Assembly (NCBI RefSeq): GCF_007991175.1
Contig: NZ_BJXV01000008.1
Location: 225,373 to 289,372 of the forward strand
DNA from: Halovibrio variabilis
GTDB lineage: Bacteria > Pseudomonadota > Gammaproteobacteria > Pseudomonadales > Halomonadaceae
Direction: 5' to 3'
Length of the DNA stretch: 64,000 nt
The notes under the pieces were generated by a model. That model saw only the letters and a list, made by a program, of their open reading frames with translations, made no database searches and was not told the DNA's origin. Positions 55,978 through 64,000 of the stretch are shown piece by piece. Numbering within the stretch: position 1 is the stretch's first letter; every line of letters starts with the position of its first letter. The translations under genes and the position numbers were made by a program.

Positions 55978-56649
55978 CTAGAACGGTGAGACATTTATGA
56001 AGAAACGTTGTAACCAACCCATGTGTTGCGCTTCATTGATATAGCCGTCCCCTACGTACTCTATGCGCGCATCTGCTACCTGGGTGGAAGGTACGGTATT
56101 TTGCGAGGTAATTGTGCGCGGGTTAACCACCCCGGAAAAACGAATAAACTCCGTTCCCTGATTGATGGCTATTTGCTTCTCGCCACGCACGCGTAAATTA
56201 CCGTTATTCATGACTTCTAATACCGACACCGTGATGGTGCCGGTAAACGAGTTATTGGCCTGAGAGCCACCGCTGCCAGTAAAGTCGTTCTCACCAGAGA
56301 GGTCAAAACCATATTCTGCCAGCGTATCGAGCGCATCCGGAAGTTGCGCGAGGTCAAGGCTAGCGCTACCGCTGCGCCCTGCATTGGATTGCGAATTTTT
56401 GCTCGCGCTGACTTCCTCATCCAGCACAATCGTCAAAATATCACCCATGGCTCGCGGTCGACGATCTTCAAAAAGCGGCTGATAGCCTTGCCGTGCCTGA
56501 TAAATAGAGCCATTGGGAATAGGTGGCGGGCGATCCACGATGCTGATCTGCTCTTGCTCTCCTACCACAGAAGCACGCGGAATTTGCGCGCAGCCAGCAA
56601 CCATAAGTATTAAGAGCGCCAAGCCAGCTAGTGCAATACGACGTAACAT
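55978..56649 (-). CDS. flgH: Flagellar L-ring lipoprotein FlgH
   Basis: Protein of 223 residues from the ATG at 56649 (GGAG 9 bases upstream). A lipoprotein signal ends LILMVAGC, the cysteine being lipidated. Conserved [39 protein letters not shown] and the C-terminal [20 protein letters not shown]. Forms the outer-membrane ring. Confidence 0.96.
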   Translation of the reverse strand: MLRRIALAGLALLILMVAGCAQIPRASVVGEQEQISIVDRPPPIPNGSIYQARQGYQPLFEDRRPRAMGDILTIVLDEEVSASKNSQSNAGRSGSASLDLAQLPDALDTLAEYGFDLSGENDFTGSGGSQANNSFTGTITVSVLEVMNNGNLRVRGEKQIAINQGTEFIRFSGVVNPRTITSQNTVPSTQVADARIEYVGDGYINEAQHMGWLQRFFINVSPF

Positions 56650-56703
56650 TGGGTGCAACTCCAGCATGACGCATGCCTGTTAGTAAACTTTATTGGAAAA
56701 CCG

Positions 56704-57486
56704 TTACAGCTGACTCAACCGCGCCAACATTTCATCGCTGGTAGAGACCGCTTTACTATTAAGTTCATAAGCACGCTGTGTCTGGATCATGTTGACCATT
56801 TCTTCAACCACATTGACATTGGAGGTTTCCACGTAGCCTTGGAACAACCGTCCCGCGCCATTCATACCCGGCATATTTTCGTTAGGCGCACCTGAAGCTC
56901 CCGTTTCTAGATAGAGGTTGCCACCCACACTCTCTAAGCCAGCTGGGTTAATAAAGGTGCTGACAGTTATCTGCCCCACTTCATTATCAATTGCGACGCC
57001 GGGCTGGCGGACGCTTACCGTACCGTCTGCGCCGACATTCACCGACAAGGCGTTCTCAGGTAGAAATATCGCGGGCTCAACAGGATAGCCATTGGCCGTC
57101 ACCATTTGGCCGTTTTCGTTTAGCTGAAAACTGCCGTCACGGGTATAAGCCGTCGTACCGTCTGGCATCAGCACCTGAAAGAAACCTTCTCCATTGATTG
57201 CCAGATCGCGGGAGTTTTCAGTTTGCTCTAATCCACCTTGGGTATGCAGGCGTTCAGTGGCGACAGCGCGTACACCGGTGCCCACCTGCATCCCGGACGG
57301 TAGACGGTCTTGAATATTATTCTGGGCGCCTGGCTGACGCATGTTCTGATACAGCAGGTCTTCAAACACGGGGCGTGAGCGCTTGAAGCCATTAGTACTC
57401 ACGTTGGCCAGGTTATTTGAAATCACGTCCAGCTTGGTTTGCTGAGCTTCCAAGCCGGTTTTAGCTGTCCATAAGGACTTAATCAT
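56704..57486 (-). CDS. flgG: Distal rod protein FlgG
   Basis: Protein of 260 residues, the standard length. [38 protein letters not shown] and the C-terminal [20 protein letters not shown] and [14 protein letters not shown] are diagnostic. Follows flgF by about 50 bp. Confidence 0.98.
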   Translation of the reverse strand: MIKSLWTAKTGLEAQQTKLDVISNNLANVSTNGFKRSRPVFEDLLYQNMRQPGAQNNIQDRLPSGMQVGTGVRAVATERLHTQGGLEQTENSRDLAINGEGFFQVLMPDGTTAYTRDGSFQLNENGQMVTANGYPVEPAIFLPENALSVNVGADGTVSVRQPGVAIDNEVGQITVSTFINPAGLESVGGNLYLETGASGAPNENMPGMNGAGRLFQGYVETSNVNVVEEMVNMIQTQRAYELNSKAVSTSDEMLARLSQL

Positions 57487-57536
57487 AGTTATGCTCCCTT
57501 GACCGACTGACTTACATCAGCGCTGAATGGCCAACA

Positions 57537-58295
57537 TCAACCTTGGATAGATAGGATACCGTTGGCGCGCTGAGCATTTTCGTCAGCGGTACTCAGTACC
57601 TTCATTTGCATATCGTAGCGACGTGCCACATCAATCATGGAAACCATGGCATCAATGGCGCTGACGTTACTGCCTTCCAATGCGCCGCTTACCAGCTTGG
57701 CATCTTCATCAGCGGGCAAGGCCCCTGGCTCGCCTTCCTCGTTCGGTGGCGCACGAAACAGGCCGTCTTCACCTCGCGTTAGCGCTCCCTCGTCAGGCGT
57801 CACCAGCTTAATGCGACCAACTTCGACCAGCGCTTCTGGGCCTACGCCTTCAGGAATAGCACTAATTGTGCCGTCAGCACCGATGGAGACTTGTGCGCCC
57901 TGGGGTACCGCAATGGGGCCGCCGTCACCCATGACTGGACGCCCGACGTTGAGCAGAACGCCATCGCTGTCGAGCTGCAAATCGCCCCGTCGCGTGTAGG
58001 TTTCGGTACCGTCATCCGCCTGGACCGCCATCCACGCGTCGTCCTGCATCGCGACATCCAGGGTGCGGCCCGTGTACTCAACGGGGCCCTGAGAAAAATC
58101 ACTGCCGGGCGTCGTCGTCACCGCTGACGTACGTGTGGCCAGTAACGCATCGCCCTGCACGGGCACGGAACGCGCGGCCTGTAGCTGAGCACGAAAACCA
58201 GTCGTAGTGACATTCGATAGGTTATTACTCACCACCGACTGCTGATCCATACTGTTTTTGGCACCACTCATGGCGGTATAGAGCATTCGATCCAC
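57537..58295 (-). CDS. flgF: Proximal rod protein FlgF
   Basis: Protein of 252 residues. MDRMLYTAMSGAKNSMDQQS, VVSNNLSNVTTTGFRAQLQA, and GSNVSAIDAMVSMIDVARRY match FlgF. Same strand as and directly after flgE. Confidence 0.96.
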   Translation of the reverse strand: MDRMLYTAMSGAKNSMDQQSVVSNNLSNVTTTGFRAQLQAARSVPVQGDALLATRTSAVTTTPGSDFSQGPVEYTGRTLDVAMQDDAWMAVQADDGTETYTRRGDLQLDSDGVLLNVGRPVMGDGGPIAVPQGAQVSIGADGTISAIPEGVGPEALVEVGRIKLVTPDEGALTRGEDGLFRAPPNEEGEPGALPADEDAKLVSGALEGSNVSAIDAMVSMIDVARRYDMQMKVLSTADENAQRANGILSIQG

Positions 58296-58326
58296 GCTAC
58301 TTACTCCTTACCCAAATGACCGATCA

Positions 58327-59580
58327 TTAAAGGTTAATAATGGTCTGCAGGAGCTCGTCCTGGGTGCTAATAGTCTGCGAGTTAGCCTGATACGCGCGCT
58401 GAGCGACAATCATATCGACTAGCTCACCCGCCATGTCGACGTTGGAGGTCTCGATAGCGCTTGCCTCAATCAAGCCGCGTTGACCGGTACCCGGCGCACC
58501 GACCAGCTCTTGGCCCGAAGCCCCGGTTGCTGTCCAAAGGTTGTCACCCGCGGGGCTTAACCCTTCTGGGTTGCGGAAACTCACCATCGCGATTTGACCC
58601 GCAGCACGCGACTCCTCATTAGAGTAGTTACGCATTACTGTGCCATCATCTTCGATGGTTACGCCTACTAAAGAACCGGAGGTATAACCGTTCTGAGTGA
58701 TATCATTAACGGTGGAGGGCTGAGCAAATTGCTTAGATCCATCAAATGTTAAATCAACATTTAGCGCCACAAATTGTTCACCTGCACCGAACTCATCAGT
58801 ATTTAATGAAAGAGCGGTTGGATTATAAGTATCTAATACACCATTTTGATTGAATTCCAGACTCCCCAGATTAAACGGGCCGTATTCCGCAGCATCCTCT
58901 GGCCCGCCATTGACACGTCCTTGAATCTGCCATTGATTCACAGCATTGTTATCTTTAATGAAATACATGGTTAAGTTACGCGCGTTACCTTGAGAGTCAT
59001 AAATAGTAGCGTTCGTTGAGAAATTATAAGTACTGGCATCAGTCGCATTAAAAGCAACGGCACCGGCACCCGTCCCAGCGCTTGTATCTATACCCTCTGC
59101 ACCAGAATCTAAGTTGAGCTTTACTGATAAGGCCGTCGTAGCACTTGCTGCAAGGTCTTCCGAATCCACGTTAAGGGCTGCTACGTCTCCACCTGCCTGG
59201 ACATTACCCTCTTCATCGGCAGCGTAGCCCATAATTTGCGCGCCCTGGGCATTCACCAGATCGCCATCGGCGGTCATGGTTAGCTGGCCATTACGCGAGT
59301 AACCCACTTCGCCGCTTGGCTGCTGGAAGCGGAAAAAGCCTTCACCCGCAATGGCTAAGTCCATATTACGGTTGGTGGATTCAACATTACCCTGGCTGAA
59401 GTCCTGTAGAACTGTCGACGTTCGCACGCCAAGTCCAATACGTGACTGAGCGTAAACATCAGCAAACTGTACGTTGGAACTCTTAAAGCCAACGGTCTGA
59501 GAGTTGGCGATATTATTACCTACCGCGCCTAATTTTTGTTGCTGGGCGCTTAAACCACTGAGTGCTTGCGAAAAGCTCAT
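58327..59580 (-). CDS. flgE: Hook protein FlgE
   Basis: Protein of 417 residues. MSFSQALSGLSAQQQKLGAV, NNIANSQTVGFKSSNVQFAD and the C-terminal SNVDMAGELVDMIVAQRAYQ with TISTQDELLQTIINL are typical. The middle (about 140-320) is the variable surface domain and its DNA is noticeably AT-richer than the flanks. Confidence 0.97.
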   Translation of the reverse strand: MSFSQALSGLSAQQQKLGAVGNNIANSQTVGFKSSNVQFADVYAQSRIGLGVRTSTVLQDFSQGNVESTNRNMDLAIAGEGFFRFQQPSGEVGYSRNGQLTMTADGDLVNAQGAQIMGYAADEEGNVQAGGDVAALNVDSEDLAASATTALSVKLNLDSGAEGIDTSAGTGAGAVAFNATDASTYNFSTNATIYDSQGNARNLTMYFIKDNNAVNQWQIQGRVNGGPEDAAEYGPFNLGSLEFNQNGVLDTYNPTALSLNTDEFGAGEQFVALNVDLTFDGSKQFAQPSTVNDITQNGYTSGSLVGVTIEDDGTVMRNYSNEESRAAGQIAMVSFRNPEGLSPAGDNLWTATGASGQELVGAPGTGQRGLIEASAIETSNVDMAGELVDMIVAQRAYQANSQTISTQDELLQTIINL

Positions 59581-59632
59581 GACATTCCCCTAAGAAAGCT
59601 GCGTTTAATCAAATGCGGCATTTAATTAATAG

Positions 59633-60322
59633 TTAAAGAATTTGTTTAACGTCATTCAGATTGATTTGGCCGTAAATGGCGCCAAGATCCAGCCGAACGC
59701 TGCCGCTGCCATCATTAGGCGTCACCCGATTGACTACCGCGTACTGCAAGGCCGTGGATTCAATTTTCTCACCGGCGGCATTAGTCGCCTCTAACTGAAC
59801 CGAATACTTGCCGCTGGCAACGGCTTCTTGCTGATCATTGATACCATCCCACTCAAACGATTGGACGCCGGCATCTACCGAGCCCAGATCAAGTTTTCTA
59901 ATGATTTGGCCACCTTGACCCACAATGGTGGCTTTAACGTTATCCGCCGGCTTAGCAAGTTCGATACCGAAAGGCGTAGAGTAAACGTCCCCCTCGCTAT
60001 CTTGCTCTAATAAAATATCCTTGCCAGGCACCATGACGCCTTTACCAATTAAGCCGCTTGCCTGAAGCGCCTGGTTAGCATCCATTTGGCTAGTAATGCC
60101 CTGCAAAGTGCTGTTCAGTTCCTCAATACCGCTGACCGTGTTTATTTGCGCTAACTGCGAGGTCATCTCCGAGTTTTCCATCGGATTGAGCGGATCCTGA
60201 TTTTCCAGCTGGGTGATCAGCAACGTCATAAAACTTTCACGTAGCTCATCGGATTGACGGGCAGAAAGGCCATTCGCGCCGCCGCCATTTATGTTATTCA
60301 ATACACTCGTATCGACATTCAT
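59633..60322 (-). CDS. flgD: Hook cap protein FlgD
   Basis: Protein of 229 residues. The conserved N-terminus has FMTLLITQLENQDPLNPMEN and SEMTSQLAQINTVSGIEELN. A FlgD Ig-like/tudor part follows (about 95-215), with FEWDGINDQQEAVASGKYSV. It caps the growing hook. Encoded 3 bp after flgC. Confidence 0.96.
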   Translation of the reverse strand: MNVDTSVLNNINGGGANGLSARQSDELRESFMTLLITQLENQDPLNPMENSEMTSQLAQINTVSGIEELNSTLQGITSQMDANQALQASGLIGKGVMVPGKDILLEQDSEGDVYSTPFGIELAKPADNVKATIVGQGGQIIRKLDLGSVDAGVQSFEWDGINDQQEAVASGKYSVQLEATNAAGEKIESTALQYAVVNRVTPNDGSGSVRLDLGAIYGQINLNDVKQIL

Positions 60323-60325
60323 GCG

Positions 60326-60736
60326 TTACCCCTCACCCAGCGACAGCGTCTGTATTAGCATTTGCTTACTGGTATTAAAGACTTCGACGTTGGCTTGATA
60401 AGAGCGCGAGGCAGAGATCATATTGACCATTTCATGCACGGGCTCAACGTTGGGCTTGGCCACGTAGCCGTCCTCATCTGCCGACGGGTGGCTGGGCATA
60501 TATTCCATGCGTAGCGGCGACTCATCCTCGACCACTTCAGTCACACGAACGCCGCCAACCCCATAGCGTGTGCTCTGGGCTTGGGTCTCAAACATCACCT
60601 GTTTAGCTCGATAGGTCTCGCCGTCCGGCCCGGCGACACTATCGGCGTTGGCCATATTACTGGCGGTGACGTTCATTCGCTGGGATTGGGCGCTCATTGC
60701 CGAACTGGCAATGTCAAACGCGGAAAACATCGACAT
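60326..60736 (-). CDS. flgC: Proximal rod protein FlgC
   Basis: Protein of 136 residues. SMFSAFDIASSAMSAQSQRM, NVTASNMANADSVAGPDGET and EPVHEMVNMISASRSYQANV are family signatures. Lies between flgB and flgD. Confidence 0.97.
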   Translation of the reverse strand: MSMFSAFDIASSAMSAQSQRMNVTASNMANADSVAGPDGETYRAKQVMFETQAQSTRYGVGGVRVTEVVEDESPLRMEYMPSHPSADEDGYVAKPNVEPVHEMVNMISASRSYQANVEVFNTSKQMLIQTLSLGEG

Positions 60737-60787
60737 ACTTTGTTAACTCCTCACGATTCTGGCCTAAATAAACGATTCTGACCTAAA

Positions 60788-61222
60788 CTATTCAGGCTGC
60801 ATCGCAGTTTTCAGCCCTTGAATACGGCTGTTAAGCATAGTGAGCCCAGCTTGGTAGCGAACAGCGTTATCGGCAAACTGGGTGCGCTCACGGTCCATAT
60901 CTACCGTGTTTCCGTCTAAGCTAGGCTGATCAGGAATACGGTAAAGTAAGTCGGCGTTGCCCGCGCCACGCCATGCAGGGCCTTGTCCAGCAATATGGCT
61001 GCCAGCAGTACGTGTCAGCGTTAAACCGCCTTCGCTATCACCCGATGTGCGCTGAGTACCGTCTACCGCTTTCTTGAGTTCACTGGCAAAGTCGATATCA
61101 CGCGCTTTGTAGTTGGGTGTATCCGCATTGGCGATATTCGCCGCCAGCACTTCGTGGCGTGCTTGGCGTAGACCCACTGCTTTCTGATGATAATTAAAGG
61201 CAGATTCCAATTGATCAATCAT
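60788..61222 (-). CDS. flgB: Proximal rod protein FlgB
   Basis: Protein of 144 residues from the ATG at 61222 (GAGG 6 bases upstream); the open frame runs on to 61330 but those residues are not FlgB-like. LRQARHEVLAANIANADTPN and NTVDMDRERTQFADNAVRYQ are diagnostic. First gene of the minus-strand flgB-L series; divergent from flgA with a 202-bp gap without a clear consensus promoter. Confidence 0.96.
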   Translation of the reverse strand: MIDQLESAFNYHQKAVGLRQARHEVLAANIANADTPNYKARDIDFASELKKAVDGTQRTSGDSEGGLTLTRTAGSHIAGQGPAWRGAGNADLLYRIPDQPSLDGNTVDMDRERTQFADNAVRYQAGLTMLNSRIQGLKTAMQPE

Positions 61223-61424
61223 GCCGATCCTCGCTTTGAGGCAAAAAATAAAAGGGTTTTTGTTGATGGTGAAGAGTACGTCTCGAACTGTCATCCTAAA
61301 GCATGGAACAGCCTGCGTTTCCACCAGCATTTCACACGATACGACTAGACCCTTTTCGCTACACTTGGCAGTCGGCTTTTCTCATTGGCCTCCTCCCCTA
61401 GCTCTCAAGTAAGCGGCCTCACCC

Positions 61425-62141
61425 ATGTTTCGAAAGCGCTCCACGTTGCTAAGTACGCGATTTTTCCGGCAAGTGCTCACCTTACTGGCAAGCGCGTGCA
61501 TGATGTGCTTCACCAATGCCCAGGCGAATGACGACAACCTCGTCCAGCAAGTGCATCAGTTTTTGTACCAGGAGACACAGACCTTGGGCGAAGAGGTTGT
61601 TATTGATTTAAGCCCACCGTCGCCACATTTGCCCGACTGTATTAACCCAGAGCCCTTTTTACCCAATGCCAACCAAGCGCCGCTCGGCCGTGTTTCGGTT
61701 GGGGTCCGCTGTGGTGATGGCAATCGACAAGTGCGCTACCTGCAGGCGCAGGTTGATGTCATTGGTAATTATGTGGTGGCGGCAAGGGATATTGAGCGCG
61801 GCACATTGATTACCTCAGAAATGCTTAATGAGCGCGGCGGCAACCTTGGTGAGCTTTCGGCCCAAGCACTCACGTCTGAAGAAGATATCATCGGAAAGAT
61901 AGCCCAACGCCCTATCCGCAGCGGTAATGCGTTTTTATCGCATTACCTACAAGCCCCTCACCTGATTGAACGCGGACAGCGGGTCACGGTCATAGCACAA
62001 GGACCCGCTTTTCGTGTTTCACGCGAAGGTGAGGCGCTTGAAAATGGCGCTCTTGGTGAGCGCGTAAGGGTCCGGTTTGGGTCGCGTGAAATCATGACCG
62101 CACGCGTCACTAATGAAGGCGTTTTGGTGGTAGATTTTTGA
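61425..62141 (+). CDS. flgA: P-ring assembly chaperone FlgA
   Basis: Protein of 238 residues with a signal peptide (basic start MFRKRSTLLSTRFFRQ, hydrophobic core, cut after TNAQA). The C-terminal SAF-type domain is seen at VVAARDIERGTLITSEML and HLIERGQRVTVIAQGPAFRV, ending ARVTNEGVLVVDF. Periplasmic helper for FlgI. Followed by flgM. Confidence 0.94.
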   Translation: MFRKRSTLLSTRFFRQVLTLLASACMMCFTNAQANDDNLVQQVHQFLYQETQTLGEEVVIDLSPPSPHLPDCINPEPFLPNANQAPLGRVSVGVRCGDGNRQVRYLQAQVDVIGNYVVAARDIERGTLITSEMLNERGGNLGELSAQALTSEEDIIGKIAQRPIRSGNAFLSHYLQAPHLIERGQRVTVIAQGPAFRVSREGEALENGALGERVRVRFGSREIMTARVTNEGVLVVDF

Positions 62142-62150
62142 CGTAATACC

Positions 62151-62177
62151 TAAAGTTATCCCCATTACTGCCGATAA
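62151..62177 (+). promoter_or_regulatory. Sigma-28 promoter of flgMN
   Basis: TAAAGTTA (62151-62158), 11 bp, GCCGATAA (62170-62177): one mismatch to the FliA consensus. It lies about 63 bp upstream of flgM, so the anti-sigma factor is made under the sigma factor it blocks, a feedback loop known in enterobacteria. Confidence 0.92.
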
Positions 62178-62239
62178 TTGGTGTTATACCCGCTATACTT
62201 AGCGCCAATCGCATCGACGTTGACGATGAGGCAGACAAC

Positions 62240-62506
62240 GTGAAAATTGATAACATTAACTCGCTATTACGCTCTAACCAAGCCCAGCAGCGGGACGACA
62301 CACAAAAGGCTGATAGTGTAACGCCAGCCAAATCAGACGGTTCTACCCGTGAGTCAACGCAGTTGAGTCAATCGGCTATTGATGAAACTCAAGATATCGA
62401 TACTGCCAAGGTAGAAGAGATTCGCGATGCTATTCGCGATGGCCGTTTGGAAATGCGCGCTGATCGTATCGCCGACGGCCTAATTGCCAATCTTAAAGAC
62501 TTATAA
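62240..62506 (+). CDS. flgM: Anti-sigma-28 factor FlgM
   Basis: Protein of 88 residues. Starts MKIDNINSLLRSN, with a flexible N-terminal half and the FliA-binding C-terminal helices (TAKVEEIRDAIRDGRLEMRA and DRIADGLIANLKDL). Exported once the hook is complete, freeing FliA. Eleven bp before flgN. Confidence 0.95.
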   Translation: MKIDNINSLLRSNQAQQRDDTQKADSVTPAKSDGSTRESTQLSQSAIDETQDIDTAKVEEIRDAIRDGRLEMRADRIADGLIANLKDL

Positions 62507-62517
62507 GGGGCGCTTGC

Positions 62518-62967
62518 ATGAGCCTTGTTAACCTGCTGAGCGATCAGCAACAGCGTATTGATCAACTCACCACGCTGTTGGCCCGTGAACAAAACCTTTT
62601 AACTCAAGGCGATGTTGACGGCGATGCGTTGACGCAGGTCGCGCTCGAGAAACAAACCTTGCTTGTAGAGCTTGAGCGTATCGAAACGGTACGGCGTGGC
62701 GTACAAAAACGTCTTGGTTATGCCGATGGTGCTAACGGCGCTCAGTCAGCTGCCTCAGATGCCGGCTGCCAAGCGGCATGGGAACGTTTGCTGGAGAAGA
62801 GTGAGCGAGCGGCGCGCATGAATGAGCTAACCGGTCAGATGCTATCGGTACGCATGAAGCATAATCAGTCAATGTTAGACTATATCCGTCAAATCGCTGA
62901 GAAGACGCTATACAAACCGGATGGCCGTAATAGCGCCCAATCCGGCAGAATCAACGCTTCCGCCTAA
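62518..62967 (+). CDS. flgN: Export chaperone FlgN
   Basis: Protein of 149 residues, mostly helical. SLVNLLSDQQQRIDQLTTLL and REQNLLTQGDVDGDALTQVA fit FlgN, which escorts FlgK and FlgL to FlhA. Position after flgM supports the call. Confidence 0.9.
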   Translation: MSLVNLLSDQQQRIDQLTTLLAREQNLLTQGDVDGDALTQVALEKQTLLVELERIETVRRGVQKRLGYADGANGAQSAASDAGCQAAWERLLEKSERAARMNELTGQMLSVRMKHNQSMLDYIRQIAEKTLYKPDGRNSAQSGRINASA

Positions 62968-63059
62968 TATTTTCGCGCGTCTTTTTCGCCCGCCTATAGA
63001 CAAGACTTATACAAACAGCTTCAATGTGAACACTAGCCTTCACATTTGGAGCCTCTCTG

Positions 63060-63800
63060 ATGCTTTCCTACCTCCCAGAAAACTTTACCGCTGTTGTTAT
63101 CGGTGCCAGTGGCGGCATAGGTAACGCTGTGATTCAGAGACTGCTTGCTGATACCCGCGTGGGTCATGTCGTTGCGGTAAGTCGTTCAACTCTTTCTCTT
63201 CAGCACCCAAATTTAGAAGCAGTGAATGCCGATGTCACCACTGAAGCAGGCCGTGAAGCTCTCCGCCAACAGTTAAACGGTCAACCTGTACACTTGTTGT
63301 TCAACGCTATTGGCACTTTGCACGATGATGAGCGTAATGTTCACCCTGAAAAGCGCCTAGAGCAATTAGATGAAGCCTCGTTTACCCACGTTATGCATAT
63401 TAATGCAGCCACGCCCGCCCTGTTGATCGCCGCGCTTAAACCATCGTTACAAGGCAGGCACCCGACCATTATCGCTAGCTTATCAGCACGCGTTGGCTCC
63501 ATCGGCGACAATCGACACGGCGGTTGGTATAGCTACCGTGCCAGCAAAGCGGCGCACAACATGCTGATGAAGACCCTTTCCATTGAACTAACGCGGCTTA
63601 ATAAACAGTCTATCGTGTTGTGCCTACATCCAGGCACTACCGATACATCACTTTCAAAACCGTTCCAAGCTCGCGTGCCAAGCGAAAAGTTGTTTACACC
63701 TGACTTCGTCGCCGAGCAGCTATTGGAGGTTGTTTCTCAACGCACCGCCGAAGATACCGGCAGCTTCTGGGATTGGGCCGGCGAGCCCATTGAGTGGTAA
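63060..63800 (+). CDS. Short-chain dehydrogenase/reductase
   Basis: Protein of 246 residues. NAD(P)-binding GASGGIG at about 15-21, NAIGTLHD in place of NNAG-type motif, catalytic Ser in IASLSARVGSIGD and Tyr-x-x-x-Lys in YSYRASKAAHNM. C-terminal HPGTTDTSLSKPF is common in the CsgA/SDR subgroup. Substrate unknown. Not flagellar; it marks the right edge of the flagellar locus. A TTTGGAGCC ribosome-site region precedes the ATG. Confidence 0.88.
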   Translation: MLSYLPENFTAVVIGASGGIGNAVIQRLLADTRVGHVVAVSRSTLSLQHPNLEAVNADVTTEAGREALRQQLNGQPVHLLFNAIGTLHDDERNVHPEKRLEQLDEASFTHVMHINAATPALLIAALKPSLQGRHPTIIASLSARVGSIGDNRHGGWYSYRASKAAHNMLMKTLSIELTRLNKQSIVLCLHPGTTDTSLSKPFQARVPSEKLFTPDFVAEQLLEVVSQRTAEDTGSFWDWAGEPIEW

Positions 63801-63863
63801 GCACTCGGTGTGAGGCAGCTTTATGCTCGCGACCGTTTAAGCTTCCAGCCTGATGAAGCTAAG

Positions 63864-63880
63864 GGGTGCCTTCGGCACCC
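63864..63880. terminator. Hairpin after the SDR gene
   Basis: GGGTGCC (63864-63870) pairs with GGCACCC (63874-63880) over a TTC loop, 7 bp perfect, about 60 bp after the SDR stop. Only TT follows, so it is a modest terminator candidate. Confidence 0.5.
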
Positions 63881-63882
63881 TT

Positions 63883-63962
63883 CGCGAGCTGAAGCTCCCT
63901 CCCACAATAGTACCTCCACGGGGACTGATAGCTACCTGTGGGAGGGGAGCATCAGCTCGCGA
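63883..63962. repeat. REP/BIME-like inverted repeat
   Basis: The left arm (63883-63906, starting CGCGAGCTGAAG, ending CCCACA) and the right arm (63937-63962, starting TGTGGGAGG, ending CTCGCGA) are near-perfect reverse complements of about 24 bp with one mismatch and one extra base, around a 30-bp centre. TTTTTT follows at 63963, so it can also act as a terminator. The arm sequence resembles intergenic REP elements of gammaproteobacteria; no other copy was noticed in this window. Confidence 0.7.
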
Positions 63963-64000
63963 TTTTTTGTGTTGCCCATAAAAAAATCCCCCAGAGCATG

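Noticed and set aside
1..64000. CRISPR array, tRNA/rRNA gene, prophage or insertion sequence
   Set aside because: No regular spaced repeats, transposase, integrase or RNA-gene signatures were noticed in the window.

Overview
The window is a chromosomal segment of a halophilic gammaproteobacterium, most likely Halomonas or a close relative (Halomonadaceae). This rests on gene content and protein flavour: a split NrdJa/NrdJb ribonucleotide reductase of pseudomonad type, an enterobacterial-type FlhDC, FlhE and YajR, and moderately high GC. It is inference; there is no rRNA in the window. No tRNA, rRNA, insertion sequence, prophage or CRISPR array was seen.

Layout. 1-2664 (minus): a partial RmlD-like protein, ssb and a YajR-type MFS transporter. 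2860-5709 (plus): uvrA, divergent from yajR. 5874-6617 (plus): a CRP/FNR-family regulator whose stop overlaps that of nrdJb; nrdJb and nrdJa (minus, 6614-9584) follow, with a pair of NrdR boxes upstream. From 9961 almost to the end lies a nearly complete flagellar and chemotaxis superlocus: motD-motC-fliA-flhE-(FlhG-like)-flhF-flhA-flhB; cheZ-cheY-mcp-cheB-cheR-aer-like-mcp-cheW-cheA-motB-motA; flhC-flhD; fhlB-fliK2-fliT-fliS; a PilZ/HD-GYP gene (all minus); flaG (plus); fliE (minus); fliFGHIJKLMNOPQR (plus); flgLKJIHGFEDCB (minus); flgAMN (plus). An SDR gene and a REP-like inverted repeat close the window.

How the genes work together. FlhDC should switch on the basal-body, hook and export genes. 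FliA (sigma 28), held by FlgM until the hook is finished, should then fire late promoters. Four near-perfect sigma-28 promoters (TAAAGTTT-N11-GCCGATAA type) lie before flgM, flaG, fliS and flgKL. FlgN, FliS and FliT are the export chaperones; FliK/FlhB set hook length. CheA/W/Y/Z/B/R with three receptors drive the switch (FliG/M/N), and two stators (MotAB, MotCD) power it. Flagellin (fliC) and filament cap (fliD) genes are not in the window.

Most unusual points. FlhF carries an extra C-terminal region of about 350 residues. The next gene, at the flhG position, encodes a 194-residue protein that keeps an FlhG-type N-terminal DQAxxLR motif but shows no MinD-type ATPase motifs. A c-di-GMP receptor of YcgR type is fused to an HD-GYP domain whose metal-binding HH pair reads IN. 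FliN has a duplicated N-terminal DPWAAAMAEQ motif. One chemoreceptor has almost no periplasmic domain. The fliS leader can fold so as to cover its ribosome binding site.
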